64,000 nt of DNA, taken from assembly GCA_028284765.1 (NCBI GenBank), contig JANQRA010000002.1:491832-555831 (forward strand). The letters are read 5' to 3'. The notes below the pieces were generated by a model that had not been told where the DNA came from, searched no databases, and worked only from the letters and a program-made list of their open reading frames with translations. Below are positions 8,821 to 17,409 of the stretch, one piece after another (position 1 is the stretch's first letter; each line of letters starts with the position of its first letter). The position numbers were made by a program, and so were the translations under genes. Origin of the DNA: Acidimicrobiia bacterium (GTDB lineage Bacteria; Actinomycetota; Acidimicrobiia; Spongiisociales; ZC4RG35).

Positions 8821-10047
8821 CTAGTCGAGTTCGGCGATCGCAAACGCGTCGGGCGGGATACCGGGACCCCCATCACTCAACCATTTAGCGAACGCCTCTT
8901 CGTTCTCCATGTCCTGAGAGCGTTCTTCGGCCATCCTCAGCCGATGGTGGAGAAAGTCACAGAATCGTTGGATCGGATCCTCGTCCGGCCACTCAGCAGC
9001 GATCAACTCGATATAGGGCTCAAAGCCCTCTTTGAGCCAATCGATGGCTGCCAGCACCCTGCCGGTCGCGGTGTGAGTCCCGTGTTTCGCCTGGTAGTAC
9101 GACAGGTCGTTGAGAAGCACACGAGCCTGGGTCTCCGAAGCTTCAAGGCCCGTGAGTTGGCGAAGACGATCGGCGTGGTAGGTCCGACCCGCTACCGAGA
9201 CCTTCATCTTCACCAGCCGGCCATCGCCAGCTGGCTCCAGGCTGAAGTCGTCGACCACGAACCCCAAGGACTGCAGGACATCCAGCCTCTGCCTGATGAG
9301 ATACGTCTCATCTTTCCCGACGACAAGGTCTTCGGTCAGCTCATCCCATAGGGCGTGGTACCGAGCAGCGATGTCCTCACCAAGGGCCAGGTCGGCGTGA
9401 TCTAGATCAGCCTCGATCTCCGCGGCAATGTCTGCCATCTCACCGGCAACGTTCTCGATCATTATCTGAAGATCCTGGAGACGCTGCCCGGTGCTCAGCT
9501 CCTCTTTCAGCATGGAAGTCTCGCCGTCGATCATGATCGCCTCGATCAGACCGGCGTCCCACCGATACAGCAGATTCGAAAGCGAGCAATCGCCCCAGTA
9601 GAGCCCCACGAGATGCAGCTCTACCAACAAGCTGGCCACCGAGTCGAGCATGTGGTCGCGGCGTTGTCCGAACCCGAGCCCGTGGACGAGCCGTCGGTAC
9701 GGGAAGGAGTGACGGACGTATCTCGTGATCACGACCCCAGCCTGCTCACTGTGTGGGTCAAGCCAAGGCCGTGTGAGCCAACCAGCCGGGCTGGCTGCGC
9801 GGTGGGTCCGATCTTCAAGCAGCCTGAGGACCTCGAACTCGCTCTTGGCGATGCGCAACGGCAGTTCCTTGATTGCAAACACTCCCTCGTCGTATGCGAC
9901 GAAGACCACCGGATGACGGTGGATGCCGGTTGGCATGTCGACCAGGCGTTCATGGGTCCAGTCGTTGATGGGTGTGTCCCACGGGAGGTCGAGGAAATCG
10001 GGGTTTCCTGGACGGATAACGAGCTTCGGTGTTCCCATGCCGCCCAT
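8821..10047 (-). CDS. kinase-fold protein with C-terminal DUF4032
   Basis: 408-residue cytoplasmic protein typical of actinobacteria. The N-terminal part resembles LPS-core/Kdo kinase-like proteins: a lysine in FAIKELPL near residue 55, a catalytic-loop-like GDCSLSNLL near 153 and IDGET near 172 in the place of a DFG motif. The region after about residue 220 matches DUF4032. The family has no established substrate. The start is ATG 10047 or the internal ATG 10038. It diverges from the ATPase gene with only 21 bp between starts, so the two may share regulation. Acidic replacements in the motifs suggest an atypical kinase or a pseudokinase. Confidence 0.75.
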   Translation of the reverse strand: MGGMGTPKLVIRPGNPDFLDLPWDTPINDWTHERLVDMPTGIHRHPVVFVAYDEGVFAIKELPLRIAKSEFEVLRLLEDRTHRAASPAGWLTRPWLDPHSEQAGVVITRYVRHSFPYRRLVHGLGFGQRRDHMLDSVASLLVELHLVGLYWGDCSLSNLLYRWDAGLIEAIMIDGETSMLKEELSTGQRLQDLQIMIENVAGEMADIAAEIEADLDHADLALGEDIAARYHALWDELTEDLVVGKDETYLIRQRLDVLQSLGFVVDDFSLEPAGDGRLVKMKVSVAGRTYHADRLRQLTGLEASETQARVLLNDLSYYQAKHGTHTATGRVLAAIDWLKEGFEPYIELIAAEWPDEDPIQRFCDFLHHRLRMAEERSQDMENEEAFAKWLSDGGPGIPPDAFAIAELD

Positions 10048-10068
10048 TCTCGTAATCTCAGATCGAAA

Positions 10069-11103
10069 GTGAATCTTCTTCTCGATTCGGTCTCCAAGAA
10101 CTACTCCGGCACCTGGGCGATACGCGACCTGTCGGTCCGTGTGGATGATGGCGAGTCACTTGTTCTGTTGGGCCCGAGCGGCAGTGGCAAGACGACGGTC
10201 CTGAGGTTGGTCGCCGGACTCGAGGAACCCTCGGCGGGAGACATCTTGTTCGACGGGCGACCCCCTTCCGACGAGGAGCCAAGGGACGTCACCATGCTCT
10301 TTGCAGAGAACCGTCTCTTCCCGAAGATGACCGCCCGCCAGAACATCGGATTCCCACTCTCAGTTCGCGGGGTGCCCGAACCTGAGAGGACCGACCGGGT
10401 CGAAGCAGAGGCCGCTACCCACGGCATTGAGCGCCTCCTCGACAAGTTGCCACGATCTCTATCGGCAGGTCAGGCCAACATCGTTCACCTGGCCAAAGCC
10501 ATGGTGCGAGCCCCGGGACTATTCCTGATAGATGAGCCGATGAAGGATCTCGATCCACCTACGAGGCGAGCACTCCGGACCGAACTACGAGCCCTACAGA
10601 GGGGCTACGGGGCGACCGCAATGTATGCCACCAACGATCAAGAAGACGCCATGGTCCTGGCAGACCGGATCCTCGTGATCGAAAAAGGGACAACGGCCCA
10701 GGTCGGAACACTCGACGACATATATCAGCGCCCGGCGAGCCGATTCGTCGCGACATTTGTGGGGACTCCCGAAATGGGCGTCGTTCAAGGACTTTGGGAG
10801 AAGGGAGCTGTTCGTGTCGGCGATCTGTACCTAACGGTCCCGGGCAGCGCGAAGCGTTCAGATGTCCTGGTTGGGGTCCGAGCTCATCACGTGGTGGAGA
10901 GAAGCTCTGGCTATCGGGTCAAGGTGGACTCAGTCGACCGACTCGGTCCTGACACTTACCTCCATCTCATAGGCCCCGAGGGGAGCCTTGTCATGAGAAG
11001 CGAGACATCCGCCGCAGTCGGATCACACATCGAGGTCGACTTCAAAAGATTTCACCTCTTTGACCCCGAGTCTGGCGTCACCCTTCACCACAGCACTGGC
11101 TAG
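10069..11103 (+). CDS. MalK/UgpC-type ABC transporter ATPase with altered Q-loop and H-loop
   Basis: 344-residue ATP-binding subunit for carbohydrate import. Walker A is GPSGSGKT near residue 36, Walker B is LFLIDEP near 155, the signature is LSAGQ, and a C-terminal TOBE-like domain follows residue 235. Two catalytic positions differ from the family: the Q-loop reads MLFAENRLFP (Ala for Gln) and the H-loop reads YATNDQEDA (Asn for His). Start GTG 10069 was chosen because the domain begins there; the open frame extends upstream only as antisense of the DUF4032 gene. It may energise the permeases at the left edge, or pair with a second canonical ATPase not in the window. Confidence 0.85.
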   Translation: MNLLLDSVSKNYSGTWAIRDLSVRVDDGESLVLLGPSGSGKTTVLRLVAGLEEPSAGDILFDGRPPSDEEPRDVTMLFAENRLFPKMTARQNIGFPLSVRGVPEPERTDRVEAEAATHGIERLLDKLPRSLSAGQANIVHLAKAMVRAPGLFLIDEPMKDLDPPTRRALRTELRALQRGYGATAMYATNDQEDAMVLADRILVIEKGTTAQVGTLDDIYQRPASRFVATFVGTPEMGVVQGLWEKGAVRVGDLYLTVPGSAKRSDVLVGVRAHHVVERSSGYRVKVDSVDRLGPDTYLHLIGPEGSLVMRSETSAAVGSHIEVDFKRFHLFDPESGVTLHHSTG

Positions 11104-12233
11104 CGGTAGCTCTCCCCCGCTCCAGTGTTCCAGAGCAGCACCCGGTCTCCGTCGCTGATCGTGCCGTTTTCACGCAGAAGCTCGTTTGCCCTCCACACAG
11201 CACCGCCTTCAGGGCAGAAGTCGATACCGGTCTGTTCTGATGCCTGAAGCGCTGCGGCGTGCAGCTCGTCCTCAGCTATCCCTATAGCCGAGCCTCCAGT
11301 CTCAGCGATCGCCCGCAAACACAGAAACCCGCCGATGGGAGAAGGGACACGCAAGCCCCAAGCAGCGGTCATTGGGTTCGGCCAAGCCTCGATGTCGTCG
11401 TCTCCCTGCTCGTAAGCCTTCACAATCGGCGCACAGCCTGCGGCCTGTACCGAGACCATCCTGGGCCGATGGGAGTCGATCCATCCGAGTCGTTCCATCT
11501 CGTCAAACGCCTTCCACATGCCCACCAAACCGGTGCCTCCACCTGTCGGGTAGAGAATCACCTCGGGCATATCACCATTGAACTGCTCGAAGACTTCGTA
11601 GCCCATGGTCTTCTTGCCCTCGACCCGGTAGGGCTCTTTCAGCGTGGACACATCGAAGTCCAAGGCGCCCCGATTTGCCGCAAGGTGCTTGCCGGCCACG
11701 GAGATATCTCCATCGACGAGGGCAACGTCGGCGCCGAATTCCCGACACCGATCAATGATCGCTTGAGGTGTGTCCTGCGGCATCGCCACCAGGACCGGAA
11801 CCCCTGCCTCCCTGCCATACGCGGAGAGAGCAACCGCCGCGTTTCCAGCGCTCGGTGCGACCAATCGCTCGGCCCCAAGTGCCACGGCAGCTGAGACTGC
11901 CATGCTCATGCCGCGATCCTTGAACGAGCCGGTGGGATTGACCGACTCGTCCTTGACGAAGACCCCGTTCCCGAGATCGTGAAGCGGAGTCCATCCTTCG
12001 CCAAGCGACACCCGACTGTCGAACGGCACGGCTTCCACGGCTGAATACCTCCACATGGAGTCGACGGATGTATCGATTGCCTCGTCGGGCGACATCTGAG
12101 CAAACCCGGGAGAAACCCGAAGTGGCATTCCACATTCGGCGCAGACCGTCTGAAGTTGGGCCGGGTCATGGGAGCTTTCACACCTGAAACAGGTCAGGCG
12201 CGTGCTACTCCGAAGATCTGAGGCTGATGACAT
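11100..12233 (-). CDS. threonine synthase-type PLP enzyme
   Basis: 377-residue fold-type II PLP enzyme. An N-terminal zinc-ribbon-like segment (CFRC near residue 15, CAEC near 31) precedes the catalytic domain, as in many threonine synthases. The PLP lysine lies in NPTGSFKDRG near residue 105 and the phosphate loop is PTGGGTG near 220. The expected reaction is O-phospho-L-homoserine to L-threonine, but related threonine dehydratase or cysteate synthase activities cannot be excluded. The ATG at 12233 was preferred to an upstream TTG (12260). Its TAG shares the same CTAG with the stop of the opposing ATPase gene. Confidence 0.82.
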   Translation of the reverse strand: MSSASDLRSSTRLTCFRCESSHDPAQLQTVCAECGMPLRVSPGFAQMSPDEAIDTSVDSMWRYSAVEAVPFDSRVSLGEGWTPLHDLGNGVFVKDESVNPTGSFKDRGMSMAVSAAVALGAERLVAPSAGNAAVALSAYGREAGVPVLVAMPQDTPQAIIDRCREFGADVALVDGDISVAGKHLAANRGALDFDVSTLKEPYRVEGKKTMGYEVFEQFNGDMPEVILYPTGGGTGLVGMWKAFDEMERLGWIDSHRPRMVSVQAAGCAPIVKAYEQGDDDIEAWPNPMTAAWGLRVPSPIGGFLCLRAIAETGGSAIGIAEDELHAAALQASEQTGIDFCPEGGAVWRANELLRENGTISDGDRVLLWNTGAGESYR

Positions 12234-12294
12234 CGGCGGGAGATTAGGAGGGACGCCCAACCGAACCGAACCCGACGCCGGATAGATCTCGGCG

Positions 12295-12332
12295 TTGCAC
12301 AGACCACGTTGAATTGGGGTTAGCCTCGCATG
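12295..12332 (+). promoter_or_regulatory. putative promoter of the molybdoenzyme operon
   Basis: TTGCAC at 12295-12300 and TAGCCT at 12321-12326. The hexamer lies 6 nt before a GTG (12333) that opens a short leader ORF, the same spacing seen at other leaderless-type starts in this window. Confidence 0.4.
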
Positions 12333-12359
12333 GTGACCAGGACCGCAAGCCTTTGGTGA
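12333..12359 (+). CDS. possible 8-codon leader peptide coupled to the iron-sulfur subunit gene
   Basis: GTG 12333 (or ATG 12330, same frame) opens MTRTASLW and ends with TGA 12357-12359. That stop overlaps the GTG (12356) that best starts the next gene. There is no Shine-Dalgarno for the main gene, so termination on this leader could deliver ribosomes to it. This rests on position only. Confidence 0.3.
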   Translation: MTRTASLW

Positions 12360-13951
12360 GATACGGCTTCGTTATCGATCAGGATGTCTGTATCGGATGC
12401 CACGCCTGCACCGTGGCATGCAAGACCGAGCACGACGTTCCTCTCGGCGTCAACCGGACCTGGGTCAAGTACATCGAGAAGGGGGCTTGGCCCGACACCA
12501 AGCGCTTCTTTTCCGTCCTGCGCTGCAACCACTGCACGGATGCACCCTGTGTGACGATCTGTCCGACACAGGCCCTCTACAAGCGGGGCGACGGAATTGT
12601 CGATTTCGACACCAATCGTTGCATCGGCTGCAAGTCATGTATGCAGGCCTGTCCCTACGACGCCCTCTATATCGATCCAACTGAGAACACGGCGCAGAAG
12701 TGCAACTACTGCGCACATCGAACGGACATCGGATTGGAGCCGGCCTGTGCGATTGTGTGCCCCGAGGAGGCGATCATCGCTGGGGACCTCGACGACCCAA
12801 TGTCACAGATCGCCAGAATGGTCGCCACGGAAAGCCTCTCGGTCCGCGCACCCGAACAGGGAACAGGGCCGAATGTGTTCTACAAAGGTGCCGACTCCGC
12901 CTCCCTCGACCCGGCCAGCTCCGGACGTTTGGAAGACTCCGGTGTTTGGCGTGATGGGCCGGGCACCTCAGACTCATGGCTATCCGTCGATCTCACGCCG
13001 TCTACAAACGGCCAAATCGGCAATCTGGGAACAGATGTCGGTGCACCGTCACCGCCAGTCGAACCATCGTCGGACTCGGGCGCTAAGCCCCGGGTCGTTT
13101 ACAACAGCGACCACCCGATGCCGTGGGGTTGGAAGGTGTCCAGCTACTTCCTGACCAAAGGCATCGCTGCCGGCATCGCAATCGCTTCAGCCGTTGCGCT
13201 GGCCGTCGGAATCGACACCGATTCGGCCTGGATGGCATGGGCAGCACCTCTCGTTGCAGGGCTCTTCATCCTCCTGACAGGGGTTCTCCTGGTCTGGGAC
13301 CTCAAACGACCCGACCGATTCCTGTACATCCTCACCAAGTCCAACAACTCGTCATGGCTGGTTCGGGGTGCGTGGATCCTGGGTCTACAGGCCGCCCTCA
13401 TGGCGGCGTGGTTCCTCATGGGCTTCTTCGAAGTCGGAGGATTGGAAGTCGTCATCTGGCTTTCTGCGTTGAACGGATTGGCCGTTGCTGGATACACCGC
13501 ATTCCTCTTCGGCCAGGCGGAAGGCCGCGACCTCTGGCAGACCCCACTGCTCGTGTGGCACATGATTGGTGGTGCACTCGCCGTCGGCGGAGGCGTGTCT
13601 TTGTTGGCAACGCTGGGGGCCCAACAGGTCGAGGAGTTCCGGAGCCCCTTCATGTGGGTCATGCTCATTGGAGCGGTCATCGTGGGCTTGATGACGTTGA
13701 CTGAAATGCTCAGCACCCATCCCACAACCAATGCCGAGACTGCCTTCCATCACATGACTGCCGGGCGATATGCACGCGAGTGGTGGACCGGTCAGCTGTT
13801 GGTCGTAGTCGTGCCCGTCCTTGCAGCCGTCCTCGTCCTCACAGGGACGTCAGTAGCGATCGGTGCCCTCGGCGCTGTCGCGGCAATGGTCGGCGTGTTC
13901 CTCGCAGACGATGCATTCGTGAGGGCTGGGCAAAGCGCCCCGCTGAGTTGA
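12356..13951 (+). CDS. 4Fe-4S electron-transfer subunit fused to NrfD/PsrC-type membrane anchor
   Basis: 531-residue fusion of two subunits that are usually separate in complex iron-sulfur molybdoenzymes. Residues 1-160 hold sixteen cysteines in four clusters (CIGCHACTVAC, CNHCTDAPCVTIC, CIGCKSCMQAC, and CNYC with CAIVC), enough for four 4Fe-4S centres as in PsrB/DmsB. A Ser/Pro-rich linker of about 80 residues follows, then an NrfD-type domain with about eight helices from residue 258 to the end. It would pass electrons between the catalytic subunit and the quinone pool. No signal sequence is present. GTG 12356 was chosen because the domain starts there; TTG 12314 is possible. Confidence 0.85.
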   Translation: MRYGFVIDQDVCIGCHACTVACKTEHDVPLGVNRTWVKYIEKGAWPDTKRFFSVLRCNHCTDAPCVTICPTQALYKRGDGIVDFDTNRCIGCKSCMQACPYDALYIDPTENTAQKCNYCAHRTDIGLEPACAIVCPEEAIIAGDLDDPMSQIARMVATESLSVRAPEQGTGPNVFYKGADSASLDPASSGRLEDSGVWRDGPGTSDSWLSVDLTPSTNGQIGNLGTDVGAPSPPVEPSSDSGAKPRVVYNSDHPMPWGWKVSSYFLTKGIAAGIAIASAVALAVGIDTDSAWMAWAAPLVAGLFILLTGVLLVWDLKRPDRFLYILTKSNNSSWLVRGAWILGLQAALMAAWFLMGFFEVGGLEVVIWLSALNGLAVAGYTAFLFGQAEGRDLWQTPLLVWHMIGGALAVGGGVSLLATLGAQQVEEFRSPFMWVMLIGAVIVGLMTLTEMLSTHPTTNAETAFHHMTAGRYAREWWTGQLLVVVVPVLAAVLVLTGTSVAIGALGAVAAMVGVFLADDAFVRAGQSAPLS

Positions 13952-13963
13952 GCAGGAGAAGCC

Positions 13964-16684
13964 GTGACCACTACACCTGAGATACCCCGGCTCGTTCCAG
14001 GAGGCGGGCTGACGAATTACCCGCCACCAGACCTTTGGGACGACTGGGTCGAGTGGGACGCCAAGACCTGGCCGCAGAAGAAGCAGAACCGATTCCGGTT
14101 GGTTCCAACGACATGCTTCAACTGTGAGTCTGCATGCGGTTTGCTTGGCTACGTCGACAAGGAAACGGGCGAGATCCGCAGATTCGAAGGCAACCCGGCG
14201 CACCCGGGATCACGCGGCCGCAACTGTGCCAAGGGTCCGGCGACCATCAATCAAGTCAACGATCCCGAGCGAATTCTCTATCCGCTGAGACGGTCGGGGG
14301 CGCGGGGCTCCGGCGATTGGGAACGGGTCAGTTGGGAAGATGCTCTAGCCGACATTGGCGGGCGGATGGGCAAAGCGATCCGGGAAGGTCGCAACGACGA
14401 GATCATGTATCACGTCGGCAGGCCTGGAGAAGACGGGTTCATGGACAGGACCCTCAAGGCATGGGGTGTCGACGGTCACAACTCGCACACCAACATCTGC
14501 TCCTCCGGCGCTCGGGTCGGATATGCCATCTGGTCTGGCTACGACCGGCCTTCAGCCGACTTCGCCAACGCACAGTTCATCCTGCTCCTTTCTTCTCACC
14601 TCGAGACAGGTCACTACTTCAACCCGCACGCGCAACGGATCATGGAAGCCAAGAGGTCCGGGGCCAAGATCGCGACCATCGATCCCCGCCTCTCCAACAC
14701 TGCCTCGATGTCGGACTACTGGCTGTCCACCTGGCCAGGAACCGAGCCGGGCCTGTTCCTGGCGATCGCCAGACTCTTGCTCGAGTGGGACGCCGTCGAC
14801 CACGAATTCGTCAGACGTTGGGTTAACTGGGAGAAGTCCCTCGAGAAGCGATTCCCCGAGCGTCCCCGCACATATGAAGCGTTCATCGATGCGCTGAAAC
14901 AGACCTACGAGTCCTTCACGCCTGAGTGGGCAGCAGAGGAATGTGGCATTTCGGTTGACCAGGTGGTCGCTGTCGCCGAAGAGGTGGCCAAGGCCGGGCA
15001 CAGGTTCGCCTCGCACACTTGGCGGTCGACCGGGTCCGGGAACCTGGGTGGCTGGCAGGCAGCACGCACGCTCCAGTTCCTACATGTCTTGACTGGCTCG
15101 GTCGGAACCAAAGGCGGCCTGTCGCCTGCCGGATGGGGCAAATTCAAGCCGGCCCATTGGAACATGCCGCCGACCCATGGCCGTTGGAACGAGTTGCTTT
15201 GGCCGATCGAGTATCCGCTCGCCCATCACGAGATGAGCATTTTGTTGCCCCATCTCATCAATCAAGGTCGCGGCAAGCTCGATGTCTACTTCACGAGGGT
15301 CTACAACCCGATCTGGACCAACCCTGACGGTTTCTCGTGGCTCGAGATGCTGACCGACGAGTCGAAGGTGGGTCTCCACGTGGCCCTAACGCCGACCTGG
15401 TCCGAGACGGCCCAGTACGCAGACTATGTGCTCCCGATGGGTGTGGCCGCGGAGCGCCACGACACTCACAGCTATGAGACCCACGCCGCCCAATGGCTCG
15501 GATTCAGACAGCCTGTGCTCCGGGTGGCGGGTGAGCGGGAAGGCAAGAAGTTCAACCGGACCTATGAGGCGAATCCGGGTGAGGTCTGGGAAGAGACCGA
15601 GTTCTGGATCGATCTGTCCTGGCATGTCGATCCTGATGGGTCGCTTGGCATTCGCAAGTGGTTCGAATCTCCAAATGACCCTTCACGACCCGTGAGCGTC
15701 GACGAGTACTACGGCTGGATGTTCGAGAACAGCGTGCCAGGCCTGCCGGAGGCGGCAGCCGCAGAAGGTCTCGATCCGCTCGGGTATATGCGCAAGTACG
15801 GAGCGTTCGAAGTCGCCCGGGACGTGTACCGGGTGCATGAGCGTCCCGCCGAGACTGGTGTCGAGATTGACGGTGAGACCAAGACGGGCTTCAAGTCACC
15901 ATCGGGGAAACTCGAGTGGTACTCAGAGACCATGGACGACTGGGGATGGCACGACGAGTCGATCCCGACATATCTGAAAACCCACGTGCACTGGCGTGAC
16001 ATGGATCTTGGAGGCAGGGAACGAATCCTCCTACCGATCTTCCGACTCCCCACGTTGATCCACACCCGGTCGGGCAACGCCAAGTATCTCTATGAGATCA
16101 GCCATGGTCATCCGCTGTGGATGAATCCGGCCGATGCTGACGCCCTCGGGTTCGAAACCGGAGACATGGTTCGGATCACAACCGACATCGGCTGGTTCGT
16201 GATGCGAGCTTGGCGCACCCAAGGAATACGCCCCGGAGTTGTCGCTGCTTCTCATCACATGGGCCGATGGCGTCTCAACGAGGATTCCGGAAACGAACGG
16301 TGGTCTTCCGCACTGGTCGATGTGCAACAGTTAGGAGACGGGCAGTGGCGGTTGCGGCAGCAGAAGGGCATCGAGCCCTTCGAGTCGGACGACCCGGACT
16401 CCTCGAGGATTTGGTGGCGAGATCCGGGCGTGAATCAAAACCTGGCATTCCCGGTCCATCCAGATCCGGTGTCGGGGATGCATGCCTGGCATCAACGGGT
16501 GACGTTGGTCGCAGCCAAAGATGGAGATCAATACGGCGATGTTGTCGTAGACACCAGGAAAAGCACCCAGGTCTTCGAACAGTGGATGGAGCTGACCAAA
16601 CCAGGCCCGGGGCCGGACGGGACCCGTCGGCCAATGTGGCTGGACAGACCGGTCAAGCCAACGCCGGATGCCTACCGCTTCTGA
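13964..16684 (+). CDS. molybdopterin-dependent oxidoreductase, catalytic subunit
   Basis: 906-residue catalytic subunit of the DMSO reductase superfamily, PsrA/PhsA/TtrA-like by layout. The N-terminal 4Fe-4S site is formed by C51, C54, C58 and C88. The probable Mo/W ligand is C179 in NICSSGARVG. The C-terminal molybdopterin-dinucleotide domain follows residue about 690 (ILLPIFRLPTLIHTR). There is no twin-arginine signal: the N-terminus is MTTTPEIPRL, so the enzyme is predicted to be cytoplasmic. It starts 12 nt after the fused iron-sulfur/anchor gene. The substrate (sulfur compound, arsenic compound, N- or S-oxide, formate) cannot be decided from sequence. Confidence 0.88.
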   Translation: MTTTPEIPRLVPGGGLTNYPPPDLWDDWVEWDAKTWPQKKQNRFRLVPTTCFNCESACGLLGYVDKETGEIRRFEGNPAHPGSRGRNCAKGPATINQVNDPERILYPLRRSGARGSGDWERVSWEDALADIGGRMGKAIREGRNDEIMYHVGRPGEDGFMDRTLKAWGVDGHNSHTNICSSGARVGYAIWSGYDRPSADFANAQFILLLSSHLETGHYFNPHAQRIMEAKRSGAKIATIDPRLSNTASMSDYWLSTWPGTEPGLFLAIARLLLEWDAVDHEFVRRWVNWEKSLEKRFPERPRTYEAFIDALKQTYESFTPEWAAEECGISVDQVVAVAEEVAKAGHRFASHTWRSTGSGNLGGWQAARTLQFLHVLTGSVGTKGGLSPAGWGKFKPAHWNMPPTHGRWNELLWPIEYPLAHHEMSILLPHLINQGRGKLDVYFTRVYNPIWTNPDGFSWLEMLTDESKVGLHVALTPTWSETAQYADYVLPMGVAAERHDTHSYETHAAQWLGFRQPVLRVAGEREGKKFNRTYEANPGEVWEETEFWIDLSWHVDPDGSLGIRKWFESPNDPSRPVSVDEYYGWMFENSVPGLPEAAAAEGLDPLGYMRKYGAFEVARDVYRVHERPAETGVEIDGETKTGFKSPSGKLEWYSETMDDWGWHDESIPTYLKTHVHWRDMDLGGRERILLPIFRLPTLIHTRSGNAKYLYEISHGHPLWMNPADADALGFETGDMVRITTDIGWFVMRAWRTQGIRPGVVAASHHMGRWRLNEDSGNERWSSALVDVQQLGDGQWRLRQQKGIEPFESDDPDSSRIWWRDPGVNQNLAFPVHPDPVSGMHAWHQRVTLVAAKDGDQYGDVVVDTRKSTQVFEQWMELTKPGPGPDGTRRPMWLDRPVKPTPDAYRF

Positions 16685-17372
16685 GGTAGCGCGAACCGAG
16701 GCACATCGATGGCTCGACCTCGCAGGGAACTGGATGGCTGAACGGGCTCGGGACATATGGGAGTTGCGGCCGCCGACCGAAAAACACGTGGTCGTCTTCT
16801 TCGACCCACGAGCCGATCTGCAGAAGAGAACAGAACGATGGAGTCATGATCTGACCGGGTTGGACCTCTCCTCGCTCGCGTTGTTCGCCGCCGGCCTGGC
16901 CGAAGCCGAATCCGTGGGTTGGGCTTCCGACGCGAGGGACGTAGCGACGAGGGCCTATGAGGACCGGCGTTTTCTACTCTCCGACCGCGTGCTGCATTGG
17001 GCGGTCCCCTGGTTGGGGGCCGTGGAACGGGAATTCCGGACTCACCAGGACACCGCACGCACCGACCGAGAATTCATGCTTCAACTCGCCGAGGAGATGC
17101 GGCTCGCTCCCGAGATCGAAGGCACCGAAGGCCTGATCTTGGACGGACACGACTCCCTGGGGCCTACGGCGGCTCACTCGAACCTGGATCTCTGGACCAG
17201 TTCACTGTGGTCGGGCGACCTGGTGCTCAATGAGCATCGGAGCCCTGTCGAGAGATACGAGGAAGCCGCCGAGCGCTGGGATGCCATGGCATCGACATAT
17301 CCGGGATCGGCTCAGCTGTGGCGAGACCTGAGCCGGAGAGCTGTCGGCACGGTCGCCCTCGTCAGGGTCTGA
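16668..17372 (+). CDS. small protein of the molybdoenzyme operon, possibly a TorD-like chaperone
   Basis: 234 residues, rich in Ala, Glu, Arg and Trp, predicted all-helical. The ATG lies 17 nt inside the 3' end of the catalytic-subunit gene, so the two are translationally coupled. The segment FLLSDRVLHWAVPWLGAVE near residue 100 recalls the DH..WL helix of TorD/DmsD chaperones, which insert cofactor into molybdoenzymes. The overall match is weak and I do not claim membership. Context and size favour a dedicated maturation factor. Confidence 0.65.
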   Translation: MPTASEVARTEAHRWLDLAGNWMAERARDIWELRPPTEKHVVVFFDPRADLQKRTERWSHDLTGLDLSSLALFAAGLAEAESVGWASDARDVATRAYEDRRFLLSDRVLHWAVPWLGAVEREFRTHQDTARTDREFMLQLAEEMRLAPEIEGTEGLILDGHDSLGPTAAHSNLDLWTSSLWSGDLVLNEHRSPVERYEEAAERWDAMASTYPGSAQLWRDLSRRAVGTVALVRV

Positions 17373-17409
17373 ACGAAGACGAGACGTTGGTCCGACCTCT
17401 GAGGCCTGA

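Noticed and set aside
9613-10068. Long N-terminal extension of the MalK-type ATPase frame
   Set aside because: It is antisense of the DUF4032 gene; ATPase homology begins at GTG 10069.
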